A DNA stretch of 64,000 nt from SAR86 cluster bacterium (GTDB taxonomy: Bacteria > Pseudomonadota > Gammaproteobacteria > Magnimaribacterales > Magnimaribacteraceae): contig JADHSF010000001.1 in assembly GCA_016777005.1 (NCBI GenBank), positions 41,029-105,028 on the forward strand. Direction: 5' to 3'. Position 1 is the stretch's first letter, and each line of letters begins with the position of its first letter. Made by a program: the position numbers and the translations under genes. Shown here piece by piece: positions 1 through 10,917 of this stretch. The notes beneath the pieces were generated by a model. That model searched no databases. It saw nothing but the letters and a program-made list of their open reading frames with translations, and was not told the DNA's origin.

Positions 1-550
1 TCTCTGCCGAAAGTTCTTCAGACAAAGTATCCAGTAGTTTATTTATGCGTCTTCCGGACTCAAAAAAAATACAAACCGATGAAGAGGAAGATATTTTTTT
101 TAAGAGTATCTTTTTTTCTTTTTCTTTACGTGGAAAAAATCCATAAAAACTTAAGTTTTCTAGATTAAAGCCTGAAACACTAGCAGCAGCTATCACAGAG
201 GTTACGCCCGGAATGGGAATAATAGTTATACCAATCTCTATGGCTGCTTGAAGCAAATAATGACCAGGATCTGAAATTAAAGGAGTTCCTGCATCGCTAA
301 TCAAAGCAATATTTTTTCCTGATTTGAGTTCATTTATTAAAAAAGTAGTTTTGGTTTTTTCAGAAAACTTATGATAGGAAGTTAGTTTTGTATCTATGTC
401 GTATCTACTTAAAAGTTTTCTAGAAACTCTTGTGTCCTCAGCTGCACAAATATCAACTTTATTCAGCACTTCAATCGCCCTTAATGTAATATCATCTAAA
501 TTACCTATTGGTGTAGAGACTACGAAAAGAGAGCCGTAATTTTTACTCAT
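1..550 (-). CDS. rsmI: 16S rRNA (cytidine-2'-O)-methyltransferase RsmI, C-terminus beyond window edge
   Basis: Minus-strand reading from the ATG at 550 gives MSKNYGSLFVVSTPIGNLDDITLRAIEVL...AAEDTRVSRKLL...ALISDAGTPLISDPG, typical of RsmI; open to the window edge; next to lpoA as usual. Confidence 0.93.
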   Translation of the reverse strand, partial: MSKNYGSLFVVSTPIGNLDDITLRAIEVLNKVDICAAEDTRVSRKLLSRYDIDTKLTSYHKFSEKTKTTFLINELKSGKNIALISDAGTPLISDPGHYLLQAAIEIGITIIPIPGVTSVIAAASVSGFNLENLSFYGFFPRKEKEKKILLKKISSSSSVCIFFESGRRINKLLDTLSEELSAE

Positions 551-556
551 GAATTT

Positions 557-1684
557 ATGAAAAATAAAATTTTAATTTTGCTCATCTTCTTAATCAGCGG
601 ATGTTCTAGCATTCCAAAGAGCGATCAAGAGGAATCAATTGATACGCTGTTTAAGAAACCAGAAATCAACTATAAAACAAACTCTCTACCAAAAGTAATA
701 AAACTATATTACTTAGAAAATAATGATAATCATAGATTGCCTGATGAGGTTAAAGGATTTTTTGAAAACTTATATTTTTACAACTCAAAAATTAATTATC
801 AGCCTAAAATAATATTGTCTCCTCTTAATTCAAAAATATGTGAAAGTAATAAAAATATAGATTTAACTGTAATTTTTGAAATAAATCTCGCCAATGAAAG
901 GCTAAAAGACTTCAGTTGTTTAAGCAGAATCTCGAATACAAAAACATTATTAATATCTAATAATATTAATAGCCAATTAAGGTTTGACAACAATTTCATA
1001 ATTTCTCGAGAACTGGAAAAGGAAAAATTGGTAAATCTTATCTCCTCAACTAAAGGTCTTATTGTTATTGATAGTACTAAAACATTAGATAAATTTAGTA
1101 TTACAGAATCTATTTTAGAGACAAACCAGCGGGTTACTGAACAAAGAACTTATGAAAGCGAACTAAGCAGCCAAGATATGTTTGCAGATGTCTTAATGGT
1201 GAATAGAAGTAAGGAAAGATTAAGAAAATTATCAAGGAGATTATCAAGAGAAATTAAAGGCAACACGAGGACAAGGGAAGATATAGATACATTTTTTCTC
1301 TCCGTAGGCCTAGATGAAGCAAGGAACTTAAAACCAGCGCTTGACTACATAGCAGAAAATGATTTAAAAGTTTTTATATTAAATAGTTGGAAGAATAATA
1401 TTACCTATAAGCTCAAGGATAAAGATTTAATAGGTTCAATTAACTCTGATATTCCTTTCATGATGCCAATTAAAATTCCCTTGCATCTTAACAGCTCAAA
1501 TAAAACAAGGGAGTTCGCCATGGGTTATGACGCTTTTGAAATTATGTTGCTGCGATATGGCACAAACAATAATCAAAAATTTATTTATAAGGGGTTAACT
1601 GGAAAAATAAATCCCAATAACAAGAGGATAACAAGAGAGGCTTATATTTTTAAGATATCGGAAGAAGGCATTGAGATTCTTTAA
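557..1684 (+). CDS. lpoA: LppC/LpoA-like lipoprotein (penicillin-binding protein activator), short form
   Basis: Lipobox LISGCSS; C-terminal half has the LppC-like stretch RTREDIDTFFLSVGLDEARNLKPALDYIAENDLKVFI; divergent from rsmI. Confidence 0.7.
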   Translation: MKNKILILLIFLISGCSSIPKSDQEESIDTLFKKPEINYKTNSLPKVIKLYYLENNDNHRLPDEVKGFFENLYFYNSKINYQPKIILSPLNSKICESNKNIDLTVIFEINLANERLKDFSCLSRISNTKTLLISNNINSQLRFDNNFIISRELEKEKLVNLISSTKGLIVIDSTKTLDKFSITESILETNQRVTEQRTYESELSSQDMFADVLMVNRSKERLRKLSRRLSREIKGNTRTREDIDTFFLSVGLDEARNLKPALDYIAENDLKVFILNSWKNNITYKLKDKDLIGSINSDIPFMMPIKIPLHLNSSNKTREFAMGYDAFEIMLLRYGTNNNQKFIYKGLTGKINPNNKRITREAYIFKISEEGIEIL

Positions 1685-1689
1685 TTTTT

Positions 1690-2328
1690 TTAAATGTCTC
1701 TTATATCTCTCTCTAACTCAGAGAGACTGTTAATGAAACAAGGCTTAGTAAATACCCTTTGCATATAGGCATAAATTGGCTTGGTTTTAGTATCTTTCTG
1801 AAGTTCAATTTCTATAAGAGGTAATCTCCAAAGAATAGGTGCTATACAACAATCCACTAGGCTAAACTCATCCGACATAAAATAAGGCTTTTCTTTAAGA
1901 ATTAATGACATTCCAAGAATTTGCGATTTTAAATCGGCACGCAGTTTTTTTGCTTTCGCCTCAGTTGGAGTACCGCTGATTAATTCATCAAAAATCCCAC
2001 ACCAATCTCTTTCTATTCTTTGTGTAAATAGTCTTATATGGGCTCTAGAGACTGGATAAACAGGAAGAAGTGGGGGATGCGGAAAACGTTCATCCAGATA
2101 TTCCATTAGAATAAGAGAGTCATATAAACATACATCTCTATCGACCAAGACAGGTAATTCTGCATAAGGGCTTACTTCCAGAATTTCATTACTCAAGTTA
2201 TTAGTATCTGAATCAATTATTTCACTAGTTACACCCTTCTTCTCCATTACTATTCTTACTCTATGACTATAATGATCCATTGGATCTGAAAAAAGTGCCA
2301 TTGACGTTCTATTACTAAGAGATACCAT
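1690..2328 (-). CDS. sspA: Stringent starvation protein A (GST-fold)
   Basis: GST N-domain (FSDPMDHYSHRVRIVMEKKGV) and location downstream of petABC. Confidence 0.85.
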   Translation of the reverse strand: MVSLSNRTSMALFSDPMDHYSHRVRIVMEKKGVTSEIIDSDTNNLSNEILEVSPYAELPVLVDRDVCLYDSLILMEYLDERFPHPPLLPVYPVSRAHIRLFTQRIERDWCGIFDELISGTPTEAKAKKLRADLKSQILGMSLILKEKPYFMSDEFSLVDCCIAPILWRLPLIEIELQKDTKTKPIYAYMQRVFTKPCFINSLSELERDIRDI

Positions 2329-2347
2329 AAAAACTCCGATTGGGAAA

Positions 2348-3178
2348 TTAGTGAAGATCTTTCTTAAATTCTCTATAGAGAAGATAACTAAGCATTGTGA
2401 AAATAAATAAATACAACAGAGTATAAGTTCCGATTGATTCCCTTTCTGTCTTCATAGGATCTGTCATGTAAGCCAAAAAGTTTGTTAAATCCAGCATAGC
2501 TTCATCAAACTCTTCAGGGTTTAGCTGGCCAGTTCCAGCTTCAACTTCAAGAAAACCACACTGTTCTTGAGTAAGCCTCTCTCCGGTAAGAGGATCTTGT
2601 CTAATCCCTCCATTTTCTGCAACAAACGATACCTGCCTACATACTGATTGAGGAGTTCCTTGAAGATCAACCAAAACATGAGGCATTCCTACATTCTCAT
2701 AAACCTTATTATTTACCCCTAAAGGCCTTGATTCATCAATATAAAAACTCTTCAAATAAGTATAAACCCAATCGGGACCTCTGAGGCCAGCCTCTAAAGT
2801 TAAATCAGGAGGAGTATTTCCAAACCACTCTTTTGCTTCCTTTGGATCCATGCCTACTTGAATAAGATCACCCATTTTTTGATCACCGAAAATGAGATTG
2901 TCTTTAAACATATCGAGAGGAATCTCTAAATCTTCAGAAACCTTTTTATATCTGGCATACTTTAAAGAGTGACATCCCAAACAGTAATTCATATAAATCT
3001 GAGCACCTCTTTGAAGGGAAGGCTTGTCGGTTGCATCAACATAAGCCTTATCACATTCACCTTTGGTAAGACCATCTTCGGACAAATAGTTTCCGCAGGC
3101 CGCTCCACCCGCCGCACTTAAGTTACCCGCAAGTAGACTAACTCCAAGTATAACTATGCTCAGGGAAATATTTCTCAT
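2348..3178 (-). CDS. petC: Cytochrome c1, bc1 complex
   Basis: CxxCH heme motif (NYCLGCHSLKYARY), C-terminal TM anchor, operon with petB/petA. Confidence 0.95.
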   Translation of the reverse strand: MRNISLSIVILGVSLLAGNLSAAGGAACGNYLSEDGLTKGECDKAYVDATDKPSLQRGAQIYMNYCLGCHSLKYARYKKVSEDLEIPLDMFKDNLIFGDQKMGDLIQVGMDPKEAKEWFGNTPPDLTLEAGLRGPDWVYTYLKSFYIDESRPLGVNNKVYENVGMPHVLVDLQGTPQSVCRQVSFVAENGGIRQDPLTGERLTQEQCGFLEVEAGTGQLNPEEFDEAMLDLTNFLAYMTDPMKTERESIGTYTLLYLFIFTMLSYLLYREFKKDLH

Positions 3179-4413
3179 GAAAGTTGAATTCTGTCTGGGA
3201 CAGGCTTGCAGGTTTCATATTTGGTATAGATGGGCATCAATAGGAAGTAAGAAAAATATGTAACTGTAAAAAATTGGGCCAGTAAGGTTCCAAGTGGAGT
3301 AGATGCAACTGAACCTAAATATCCTAGAACAAAGAAGCTAATTACAAATAACGTCAAAAAGAATTTGCTGTAGAAGCCTTTGTATTTAATTGATTTGACA
3401 GGACTCCTGTCTAACCAAGGGAGAGCAACGAATATTGCTATACCTGCTGCCATAACCACAAAACCAAGAAATTTAGCAGAGAGTCCAAGAACAGGGAAAG
3501 TAATAGCTCTTAACATTGCGTAATAAGGTGTGTAATACCAAGAAGGAACAATATGTTCGGGAGTCTTTAAATTATCAGCTGCTTCATAATTTACATATTC
3601 GATTACATACCCTCCTCCGTCTGGATAAAAGAACATTATTGCAACAAAAAATATCAAGAAAACACCTATGGCATAGAGATCATGAGTTATGTCATAAGGA
3701 AAGAAAGGTTTAGTGTCCAGAGGAACGCCGTCCTCATCTTTAAATTTTTTGACGTCTACTCCATCAGGGTTATTTGACCCAACTTCATGAAGCGCAAGAA
3801 TATGAACGAAAACGACTGCTATGAGTGCCAATGGTAAAAGGACTACATGAAAAGCAAAAAGCCTAGTTAATGTGATACCAGAGATTAAATAATCTCCCCT
3901 GATCCAGGTAAGTAAGTCTTCTCCAATATAAGGGATAGAGCCGAATAGAGACATTATTACTTGAGCTGCCCAGAAGGACATTTGTCCCCATGGGAGAACA
4001 TATCCAGTAAAGCCTAACATGCAGAGTAGAAGATAAGTTATCCACCCAAGAACCCATAACAGTTCTCTTGGCTTCTGATAAGAACCATACATCATTCCCC
4101 TAAACATATGCAGGAATATCAAAGCAAAGAATGCTGAAGCCCCAGTGGTATGCATATAACGTATAATGTAACCATACTGAACATCTCTCATTATGTATTG
4201 TATTGAAGCAAAGGCTCCCTCGGCAGTAGGTTCATAATTCATTAAAAGCCATATTCCAGAAGCCAATTGAATTACCAAAACAACAACAAGTAAAACTCCT
4301 GCAAGATACCAAATATTCATATTGATAGGAGCAGGATATTTTGTAAGATGCCTTTCGATAGTTGCAGTTAAAGGCAATCTATCATCGAACCAATTCATTA
4401 ATTTTGTGACCAT
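3175..4413 (-). CDS. petB: Cytochrome b, bc1 complex
   Basis: Multi-TM cytochrome b with conserved GYVLPWGQMSFW; overlaps petC by 4 nt. Confidence 0.96.
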   Translation of the reverse strand: MVTKLMNWFDDRLPLTATIERHLTKYPAPINMNIWYLAGVLLVVVLVIQLASGIWLLMNYEPTAEGAFASIQYIMRDVQYGYIIRYMHTTGASAFFALIFLHMFRGMMYGSYQKPRELLWVLGWITYLLLCMLGFTGYVLPWGQMSFWAAQVIMSLFGSIPYIGEDLLTWIRGDYLISGITLTRLFAFHVVLLPLALIAVVFVHILALHEVGSNNPDGVDVKKFKDEDGVPLDTKPFFPYDITHDLYAIGVFLIFFVAIMFFYPDGGGYVIEYVNYEAADNLKTPEHIVPSWYYTPYYAMLRAITFPVLGLSAKFLGFVVMAAGIAIFVALPWLDRSPVKSIKYKGFYSKFFLTLFVISFFVLGYLGSVASTPLGTLLAQFFTVTYFSYFLLMPIYTKYETCKPVPDRIQLS

Positions 4414-5009
4414 TAGACTAATTCTCCATCTTCCCCAATAACTAAAATGTCATCGGATTTAAAATAATGGGGGGGCACAGTCAAATTATCAGGTGCAGGC
4501 ACTCCTGCGTATACTCTTCCAGCTAGATCAAACTTAGAGCCATGACATGGGCAGAAAAAACCTCCCTGCCATTCGGAATCAAAATCTACAACTCCTAATT
4601 GAGGATAGTATTTTGGGGCACATCCAAGATGAGTACAAACTGCTGATAAAACAGATATGCCTACTTTTCGTGATCTATATTTATTTTTTGCATAGATTGG
4701 TTGAGCTTCAATCTCTGAGTCCGGATCAGCTAGTCTTTCTAAATTCATATCTATTTTATCTATAGATTCTTCAGAGTGTTTTACCACATAGATCGGTGTT
4801 CCTCTCCACTCCACAATTATCATTTCTCCCGGAGATAACCTACTGATATCAGCTACTGCTGGCGCTCCTGCTGCTTCTGCTGCTGCGCTAGGGTGAAATG
4901 CACTAATGAATGGTACGGCTGCACCAGCTATACCTACGGCTCCTACTGCTGAAGTAGCACCTATTAGAAATTTTCTTCTTCCTGGATTAGGAGGAGATTT
5001 TGGCTGCAT
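4413..5009 (-). CDS. petA: Ubiquinol-cytochrome c reductase Rieske iron-sulfur subunit
   Basis: CTHLGCAP and CPCHGSKFD cluster motifs; N-terminal RRKFL Tat-like signal. Confidence 0.96.
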   Translation of the reverse strand: MQPKSPPNPGRRKFLIGATSAVGAVGIAGAAVPFISAFHPSAAAEAAGAPAVADISRLSPGEMIIVEWRGTPIYVVKHSEESIDKIDMNLERLADPDSEIEAQPIYAKNKYRSRKVGISVLSAVCTHLGCAPKYYPQLGVVDFDSEWQGGFFCPCHGSKFDLAGRVYAGVPAPDNLTVPPHYFKSDDILVIGEDGELV

Positions 5010-5010
5010 A

Positions 5011-5397
5011 TTACCTTTTTGAGTATTGAGGTCTTTTTCTTGCCTTCCTTAGACCAACTTTTTTCCTTTCAACTTTTCTTGAATCACGTGTTAAGAAGCC
5101 TTCTGCTTTCAACACAGGCTTTAAGGTTTCGTCATATTCGATTAAAGCGCGAGCAATTCCTAATCTAATCGCACCCGCTTGTCCAAAACTACCACCACCG
5201 GCAACTGTTGCTTTAATGTCAATCCCTTTAACTAGCTCGGTTGTTACTAGAGGCTGTTTTACAACCATCTGTGCAACTTCTCTTCCAAAATAAGTCTCTA
5301 ATTTTTTCTTATTAACTGTAATTTCGCCAGTTCCTTTTTGAAGGAAGACTCTTGCTGTTGAGGTTTTTCTTCTACCTACTGTTATGATTTGATCCAA
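5011..5397 (-). CDS. rpsI: 30S ribosomal protein S9
   Basis: S9 sequence with C-terminal [12 protein letters not shown]. Confidence 0.98.
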   Translation of the reverse strand: MDQIITVGRRKTSTARVFLQKGTGEITVNKKKLETYFGREVAQMVVKQPLVTTELVKGIDIKATVAGGGSFGQAGAIRLGIARALIEYDETLKPVLKAEGFLTRDSRKVERKKVGLRKARKRPQYSKR

Positions 5398-5406
5398 TTT
5401 ATTTTC

Positions 5407-5835
5407 CTATATATCTAAAGTGACTGGTTTTTGAGCAGCGTGAGGGTGGTTATCATCATTGTACACCTTTAATTTAGTGAACATTTGTCTACCTAATTTA
5501 CTTTTTGGTAACATGCCTTTAACAGCACTTTTAATTGCGTCACTAGCTGAGTTTTCCATAATATCTCTTAAAGGTTTAGACTTTATTCCACCGGGATATC
5601 CTGAGTGTCTATAATAAATTTTTTGGTCTAATTTCTTTCCCGTTACATGTATTTCATTAGCATTGACTACTACGACAAAATCACCGAGATCTGCATTAGG
5701 AGTATATTCAGGTTTGTTCTTACCTGACAATATACTCGCAACTTCAGAAGCCAGCCTCCCAAGGGTTTTACCCTTAGCATCTATTAATAACCAGGATTCT
5801 TCTATGTCGGTTCTTTTGTAACTTTGTGTTCTCAT
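5407..5835 (-). CDS. rplM: 50S ribosomal protein L13
   Basis: L13 sequence (WLLIDAKGKTLGRLASEVA), adjacent to rpsI. Confidence 0.98.
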   Translation of the reverse strand: MRTQSYKRTDIEESWLLIDAKGKTLGRLASEVASILSGKNKPEYTPNADLGDFVVVVNANEIHVTGKKLDQKIYYRHSGYPGGIKSKPLRDIMENSASDAIKSAVKGMLPKSKLGRQMFTKLKVYNDDNHPHAAQKPVTLDI

Positions 5836-5977
5836 TAAGATAATTTTTGTTGAAATCTTGCGAAGGCGCCAGCATTTTAATGCTTACAACTATCTTATTC
5901 AACTAGAACTTTACAAAATTATGCATTCAAGTCGTTAATAATGTATCTTTTCTGTAAATGAAGCGTTAAAAAGAGAC

Positions 5978-7042
5978 ATGTTTAATAACAAAAATATTTA
6001 TTTTTATATAATTTTCTTACTAATTGGAGGTGTTTTAGGTTTTTTTTATTCTTATATCTGCTTAGCAAGTGAAGATGATATATCTAATGGCGATAAAACA
6101 TTAATCAATTTCTCCTATAACCAAGCAATTGCAAGAGCCTCTCCAGCTGTAGTGAATATCTATAGCGAGCAGGTAGTTGGCAAGGAAAGTCAACGAAAAA
6201 CAAGAAGATTTAACCCAATTTTTGATAAGAAAAGTAACAGTATAAAAACCAGTTTGGGGTCTGGGGTTATATTAAGTTCAGATGGGTATATTCTGACTAA
6301 TCAGCATGTAATAGGAGATATATCTTTAAAAATAACGGTTGAGTTATTCGATGGAAAAAAATATAAGGCACATCTAATTGGTATTGATAGAGGTACTGAC
6401 CTGGCTGTTCTTAAAATAAGCAATAGTGAGGCAATATTCCCGTCAATAGAAATAGATAATTCCGACAAAGTTAAAATAGGAGATATTGTTTTAGCTATAG
6501 GCAATCCTTATGGACTAGGTCAATCAGTCAGTATGGGAATTATTAGTGCGACCGGAAGAGAGTTTGAAAATCCTTATTCTAGTTATATTCAGACCGATGC
6601 TTCAATAAATAAGGGTAATTCAGGTGGCGCTCTCATAGACACACAAGGAAGATTAATAGGCATCAATACTTTGATTAGATCTTCAAGCGGAGGCTCAGAA
6701 GGCATAGGATTAGCAATTCCGTCAACAAATGCACTTGAAATAATAAGTGATCTCATTCAATACGGGGAAGTAAGGCGAGGTTGGCTTGGCTTCAGTATAG
6801 ATAAACAGAGTTTAATAACTCTGGGCAAGCTAGTTATTTCGGCAGTTGTTACAAATGGACCTGCCGAAATAGGAGGTCTTCAAAAAAATGATATTTTAAT
6901 TTCAATAAATGACAGCGAACCATCTTACGAAAACTTATATAAGACCTTCGCAAGGTCTAAACCAGGAGATGTAATTAAGCTAGAAATCCAAAGAAAAGAA
7001 GAATTTTTAGAATTAGTTTTTACAGCCAAGATGAAAAGTTAA
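5978..7042 (+). CDS. degS: DegS-like periplasmic trypsin-type serine protease with one PDZ domain
   Basis: N-terminal TM anchor; triad context NQHVIG / GTDLAVLK / NKGNSGGAL; a single PDZ-like C-terminus. Confidence 0.85.
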   Translation: MFNNKNIYFYIIFLLIGGVLGFFYSYICLASEDDISNGDKTLINFSYNQAIARASPAVVNIYSEQVVGKESQRKTRRFNPIFDKKSNSIKTSLGSGVILSSDGYILTNQHVIGDISLKITVELFDGKKYKAHLIGIDRGTDLAVLKISNSEAIFPSIEIDNSDKVKIGDIVLAIGNPYGLGQSVSMGIISATGREFENPYSSYIQTDASINKGNSGGALIDTQGRLIGINTLIRSSSGGSEGIGLAIPSTNALEIISDLIQYGEVRRGWLGFSIDKQSLITLGKLVISAVVTNGPAEIGGLQKNDILISINDSEPSYENLYKTFARSKPGDVIKLEIQRKEEFLELVFTAKMKS

Positions 7043-8337
7043 ATGTTTAGTCTTTTCTCAGCTGCAATTGCATGTGCGGTTAATCCCTCAGCCCTTGCAA
7101 TCTTAGATGTATGATCTACATATTCTTTAAATTGATTAATATCCTTATTTTTGTTGAGAGATACATAACTGTAACTAATCAAAAAATCTTCAACTGATAA
7201 AGGAGAACTAAATCTTGATGATGAATTTGTGGGGAGAATATGGCTAGGACCCAATACATAATCAGATAAGGAAATTGCTGAATCTTTACCTTTCATTATT
7301 AAGCCTGCGACTAAGCTGCCTTCCTCTTCGTAATGATTGTGGTCAAAGGCAATGTGGAGATGCTCTGGTGCAATCCTATTGATAATCTCTTTTGCCTGCC
7401 CCAAATCATTAATTGAAATAAATAAACCATTGGACTCAATGGCATCTTTAATAATTTGGTGCCTTTGAAGAGACACAATCTCTTTAGTTATTATTTTTTT
7501 CACTTCATCTATCAATTTATCTGAAGATGAAATCATAACAGCAGATGCATCTGAATCATGCTCTGATTGTGCCATTAGATCCCACGCTATTGTTTCAGGA
7601 TCAGAAGTATCATCAGCAAGAATAACAATCTCAGAAGGTCCTGCGATGGAATCTATACCAACCTCGCCAAAAAGTTGTTTTTTAGCTTCTGCAACAAATG
7701 CATTTCCAGGTCCTATGATTTTATCTACTTTAGATACTTGATCTGTACCCAATGCCAGTGCAGCTATAGCTTGAGCGCCACCTATTTTATAAATTTTATT
7801 TACACCTGCTACTTTTGCCGCAGCTATTGTTAAAGAATTCAATATTCCATTTCGAGCGGGAGTTGTAAGTGAAATATCTCTTACACCGCAAGCCAGGGCT
7901 GGGGCCGCTGCCATCAAAACAGTTGATGGATAAGAAGCTTGTCCACCGGGAATATACATCCCCACTGAATCTATGACCCTAAATTTTCTTTTTACATCAT
8001 CATCGGGTGGCTCTAAATTTAAACTTTCATAGCATTTAGACTGGTAATTCGAAATATTTTCAAAAGCAAACTCCAATGATTCAATTAGCTCATGATCCAC
8101 GTCATTGGTGGCTTTTTCGAATTCTTGTTGAGAAATTAAGAAGTTATTACAATCAAAGTTATCAAAATCTTTCGTGAAAGATTTCAGTGCAATATCTCCG
8201 TTGGTCCTTACTTCTGAGATAATTTTCGCTACAGTAGCTGCAACCATATTTGAGCTTTGATTCTTTCGATCGAGATAAGAATTTAATCTTTCATGGAAAG
8301 AATAGTCTTCGTATTTTATGGCACTGAAAGTTAACAT
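7039..8337 (-). CDS. hisD: Histidinol dehydrogenase
   Basis: HisD motifs (GPGNAFVAEAKKQLFGEVGIDSIAGPSEI). Confidence 0.97.
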   Translation of the reverse strand: MLTFSAIKYEDYSFHERLNSYLDRKNQSSNMVAATVAKIISEVRTNGDIALKSFTKDFDNFDCNNFLISQQEFEKATNDVDHELIESLEFAFENISNYQSKCYESLNLEPPDDDVKRKFRVIDSVGMYIPGGQASYPSTVLMAAAPALACGVRDISLTTPARNGILNSLTIAAAKVAGVNKIYKIGGAQAIAALALGTDQVSKVDKIIGPGNAFVAEAKKQLFGEVGIDSIAGPSEIVILADDTSDPETIAWDLMAQSEHDSDASAVMISSSDKLIDEVKKIITKEIVSLQRHQIIKDAIESNGLFISINDLGQAKEIINRIAPEHLHIAFDHNHYEEEGSLVAGLIMKGKDSAISLSDYVLGPSHILPTNSSSRFSSPLSVEDFLISYSYVSLNKNKDINQFKEYVDHTSKIARAEGLTAHAIAAEKRLNI

Positions 8338-8966
8338 GCAGCAAGCGAATCTTTTATTTCATTGATGAGATCAGATCTTGTTTTTAATGAGGCTTTATTT
8401 GCTATTAACCTTGTAGAGATTTCGGAAATAGTTTGAATCTCTTTTAAGCCATTCTCTTTGAGTGTTGCACCAGAATCAACTAAGTCAATAATTGCATCTG
8501 AGAGACCTAATATCGGTGCAATTTCTTGAGCTCCATTTAGATAAATTATTTCTGCTTGTATTCCTATAGAGTTCATAAATTTAGTTGCACTTTTAGGATA
8601 TTTTGTTGCTATTCTTAATTTACTAGAGCCTGAAAGAATATTCTGAGTCCCTGCTAAGGATAGTCTGCATTTTCCTAGGCCTAAATCTGACAGCTCAACA
8701 AATTCTTCTTCTTCTTTTTCCATTAGAATATCTTTACCTACAACTCCTAAATGGGCAGACCCCGAAGTTATATAAGTTGGAACATCCCAGCCTCTTATAA
8801 CAAGAACCTTTACCTTTGGATGCTTGGTATCCAATAGCATTTTCCTAGATTTCCTTGGATCATCTTTGAGCGCAAATTGAGTTTCTTGCAGAGAAGGAAT
8901 AAAGTCGTCGTAGACCCTGCCCTTAGGCAGAGCTAGTATAAATGAATCATTTTCTTTCATATTCAA
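8331..8966 (-). CDS. hisG: ATP phosphoribosyltransferase, short (HisZ-dependent type) form
   Basis: About 211 aa, LALPKGRVYDD..., murA-hisG-hisD order as in pseudomonads. Confidence 0.94.
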   Translation of the reverse strand: MNMKENDSFILALPKGRVYDDFIPSLQETQFALKDDPRKSRKMLLDTKHPKVKVLVIRGWDVPTYITSGSAHLGVVGKDILMEKEEEEFVELSDLGLGKCRLSLAGTQNILSGSSKLRIATKYPKSATKFMNSIGIQAEIIYLNGAQEIAPILGLSDAIIDLVDSGATLKENGLKEIQTISEISTRLIANKASLKTRSDLINEIKDSLAAC

Positions 8967-8968
8967 GT

Positions 8969-10228
<1,260 letters not shown>

Positions 10229-10837
10229 TTAGACAGACGCCACCCATTTTTTAATTACAAGATCAATATCTCCTTGGTTCTTCTCCATGAGTGAATAAAA
10301 TTGATTTCTGAAGATTTTTCCAAGATTCATTCCATTAATTTCTATATTGATTATTTTCCAACGGCCCTCCTGATCTAAGTACATGCTATACCTTCCAGGA
10401 TAGGTGTTAGATGATGTAACTATCTCAATATAGACTCTCGCTTTAGTTTTGGACTGTTGAGGTTTGGTAGGAGAAAGGACGTTTATCTTCTCATCTTTAA
10501 ATTCCACAAGAGTACTTGAATAAGTCTCCAGTAAACTATTCTCAAAAACTAATGAAAAAGCTTGCATCTGATCAATTGAAGCTGCCTTTGAGTACTTTCC
10601 CATAACATTCTTGGCTATTCTATCGAAATCAACAATTGGTTTAAAAGCATCACTTATTAGTCTCGTGAAACTATCTGGATCTTCTTCAAATAATTCATTT
10701 TGTGTTTGGATAATCTCAATAATATTATTATGAGTCATCTCAGCATACTGATGAGCTAAAAGACCATCGTCACTGGGATACAAGCCTGAAGTAAAAGTTA
10801 AAATCAAGGCAAATATTTTTAATTGGAGAATTTTCAT
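10229..10837 (-). CDS. mlaC: MlaC/Ttg2D-family periplasmic phospholipid-binding protein
   Basis: Signal peptide; MlaC pattern (FDRIAKNVMGKYSKAAS..., GRWKIINIEINGMNLGKIFRNQF); directly upstream of murA. Confidence 0.85.
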   Translation of the reverse strand: MKILQLKIFALILTFTSGLYPSDDGLLAHQYAEMTHNNIIEIIQTQNELFEEDPDSFTRLISDAFKPIVDFDRIAKNVMGKYSKAASIDQMQAFSLVFENSLLETYSSTLVEFKDEKINVLSPTKPQQSKTKARVYIEIVTSSNTYPGRYSMYLDQEGRWKIINIEINGMNLGKIFRNQFYSLMEKNQGDIDLVIKKWVASV

Positions 10838-10917
10838 AAGAGATTAATATGATTTGGTAAATTAAAACACTATTATATCATCTGGAAAACTCGTTCTTAG
10901 AACAAAAAGAAATAATT

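Noticed and set aside
799-999. Antisense ORF within lpoA, and the many similar 60-130 aa antisense/out-of-frame ORFs in the track (e.g. 3516-3713, 9606-9851, 15800-16048, 20143-20508, 46855-47238, 47782-48186, 61489-61845)
   Set aside because: All lie inside strongly supported genes on the other strand or frame, show no recognisable family and look like shadow ORFs.
10893-10903. GTTCTTAGAAC palindrome upstream of yrbG
   Set aside because: Short 5-bp arms in AT-rich DNA; not convincing without conservation data.
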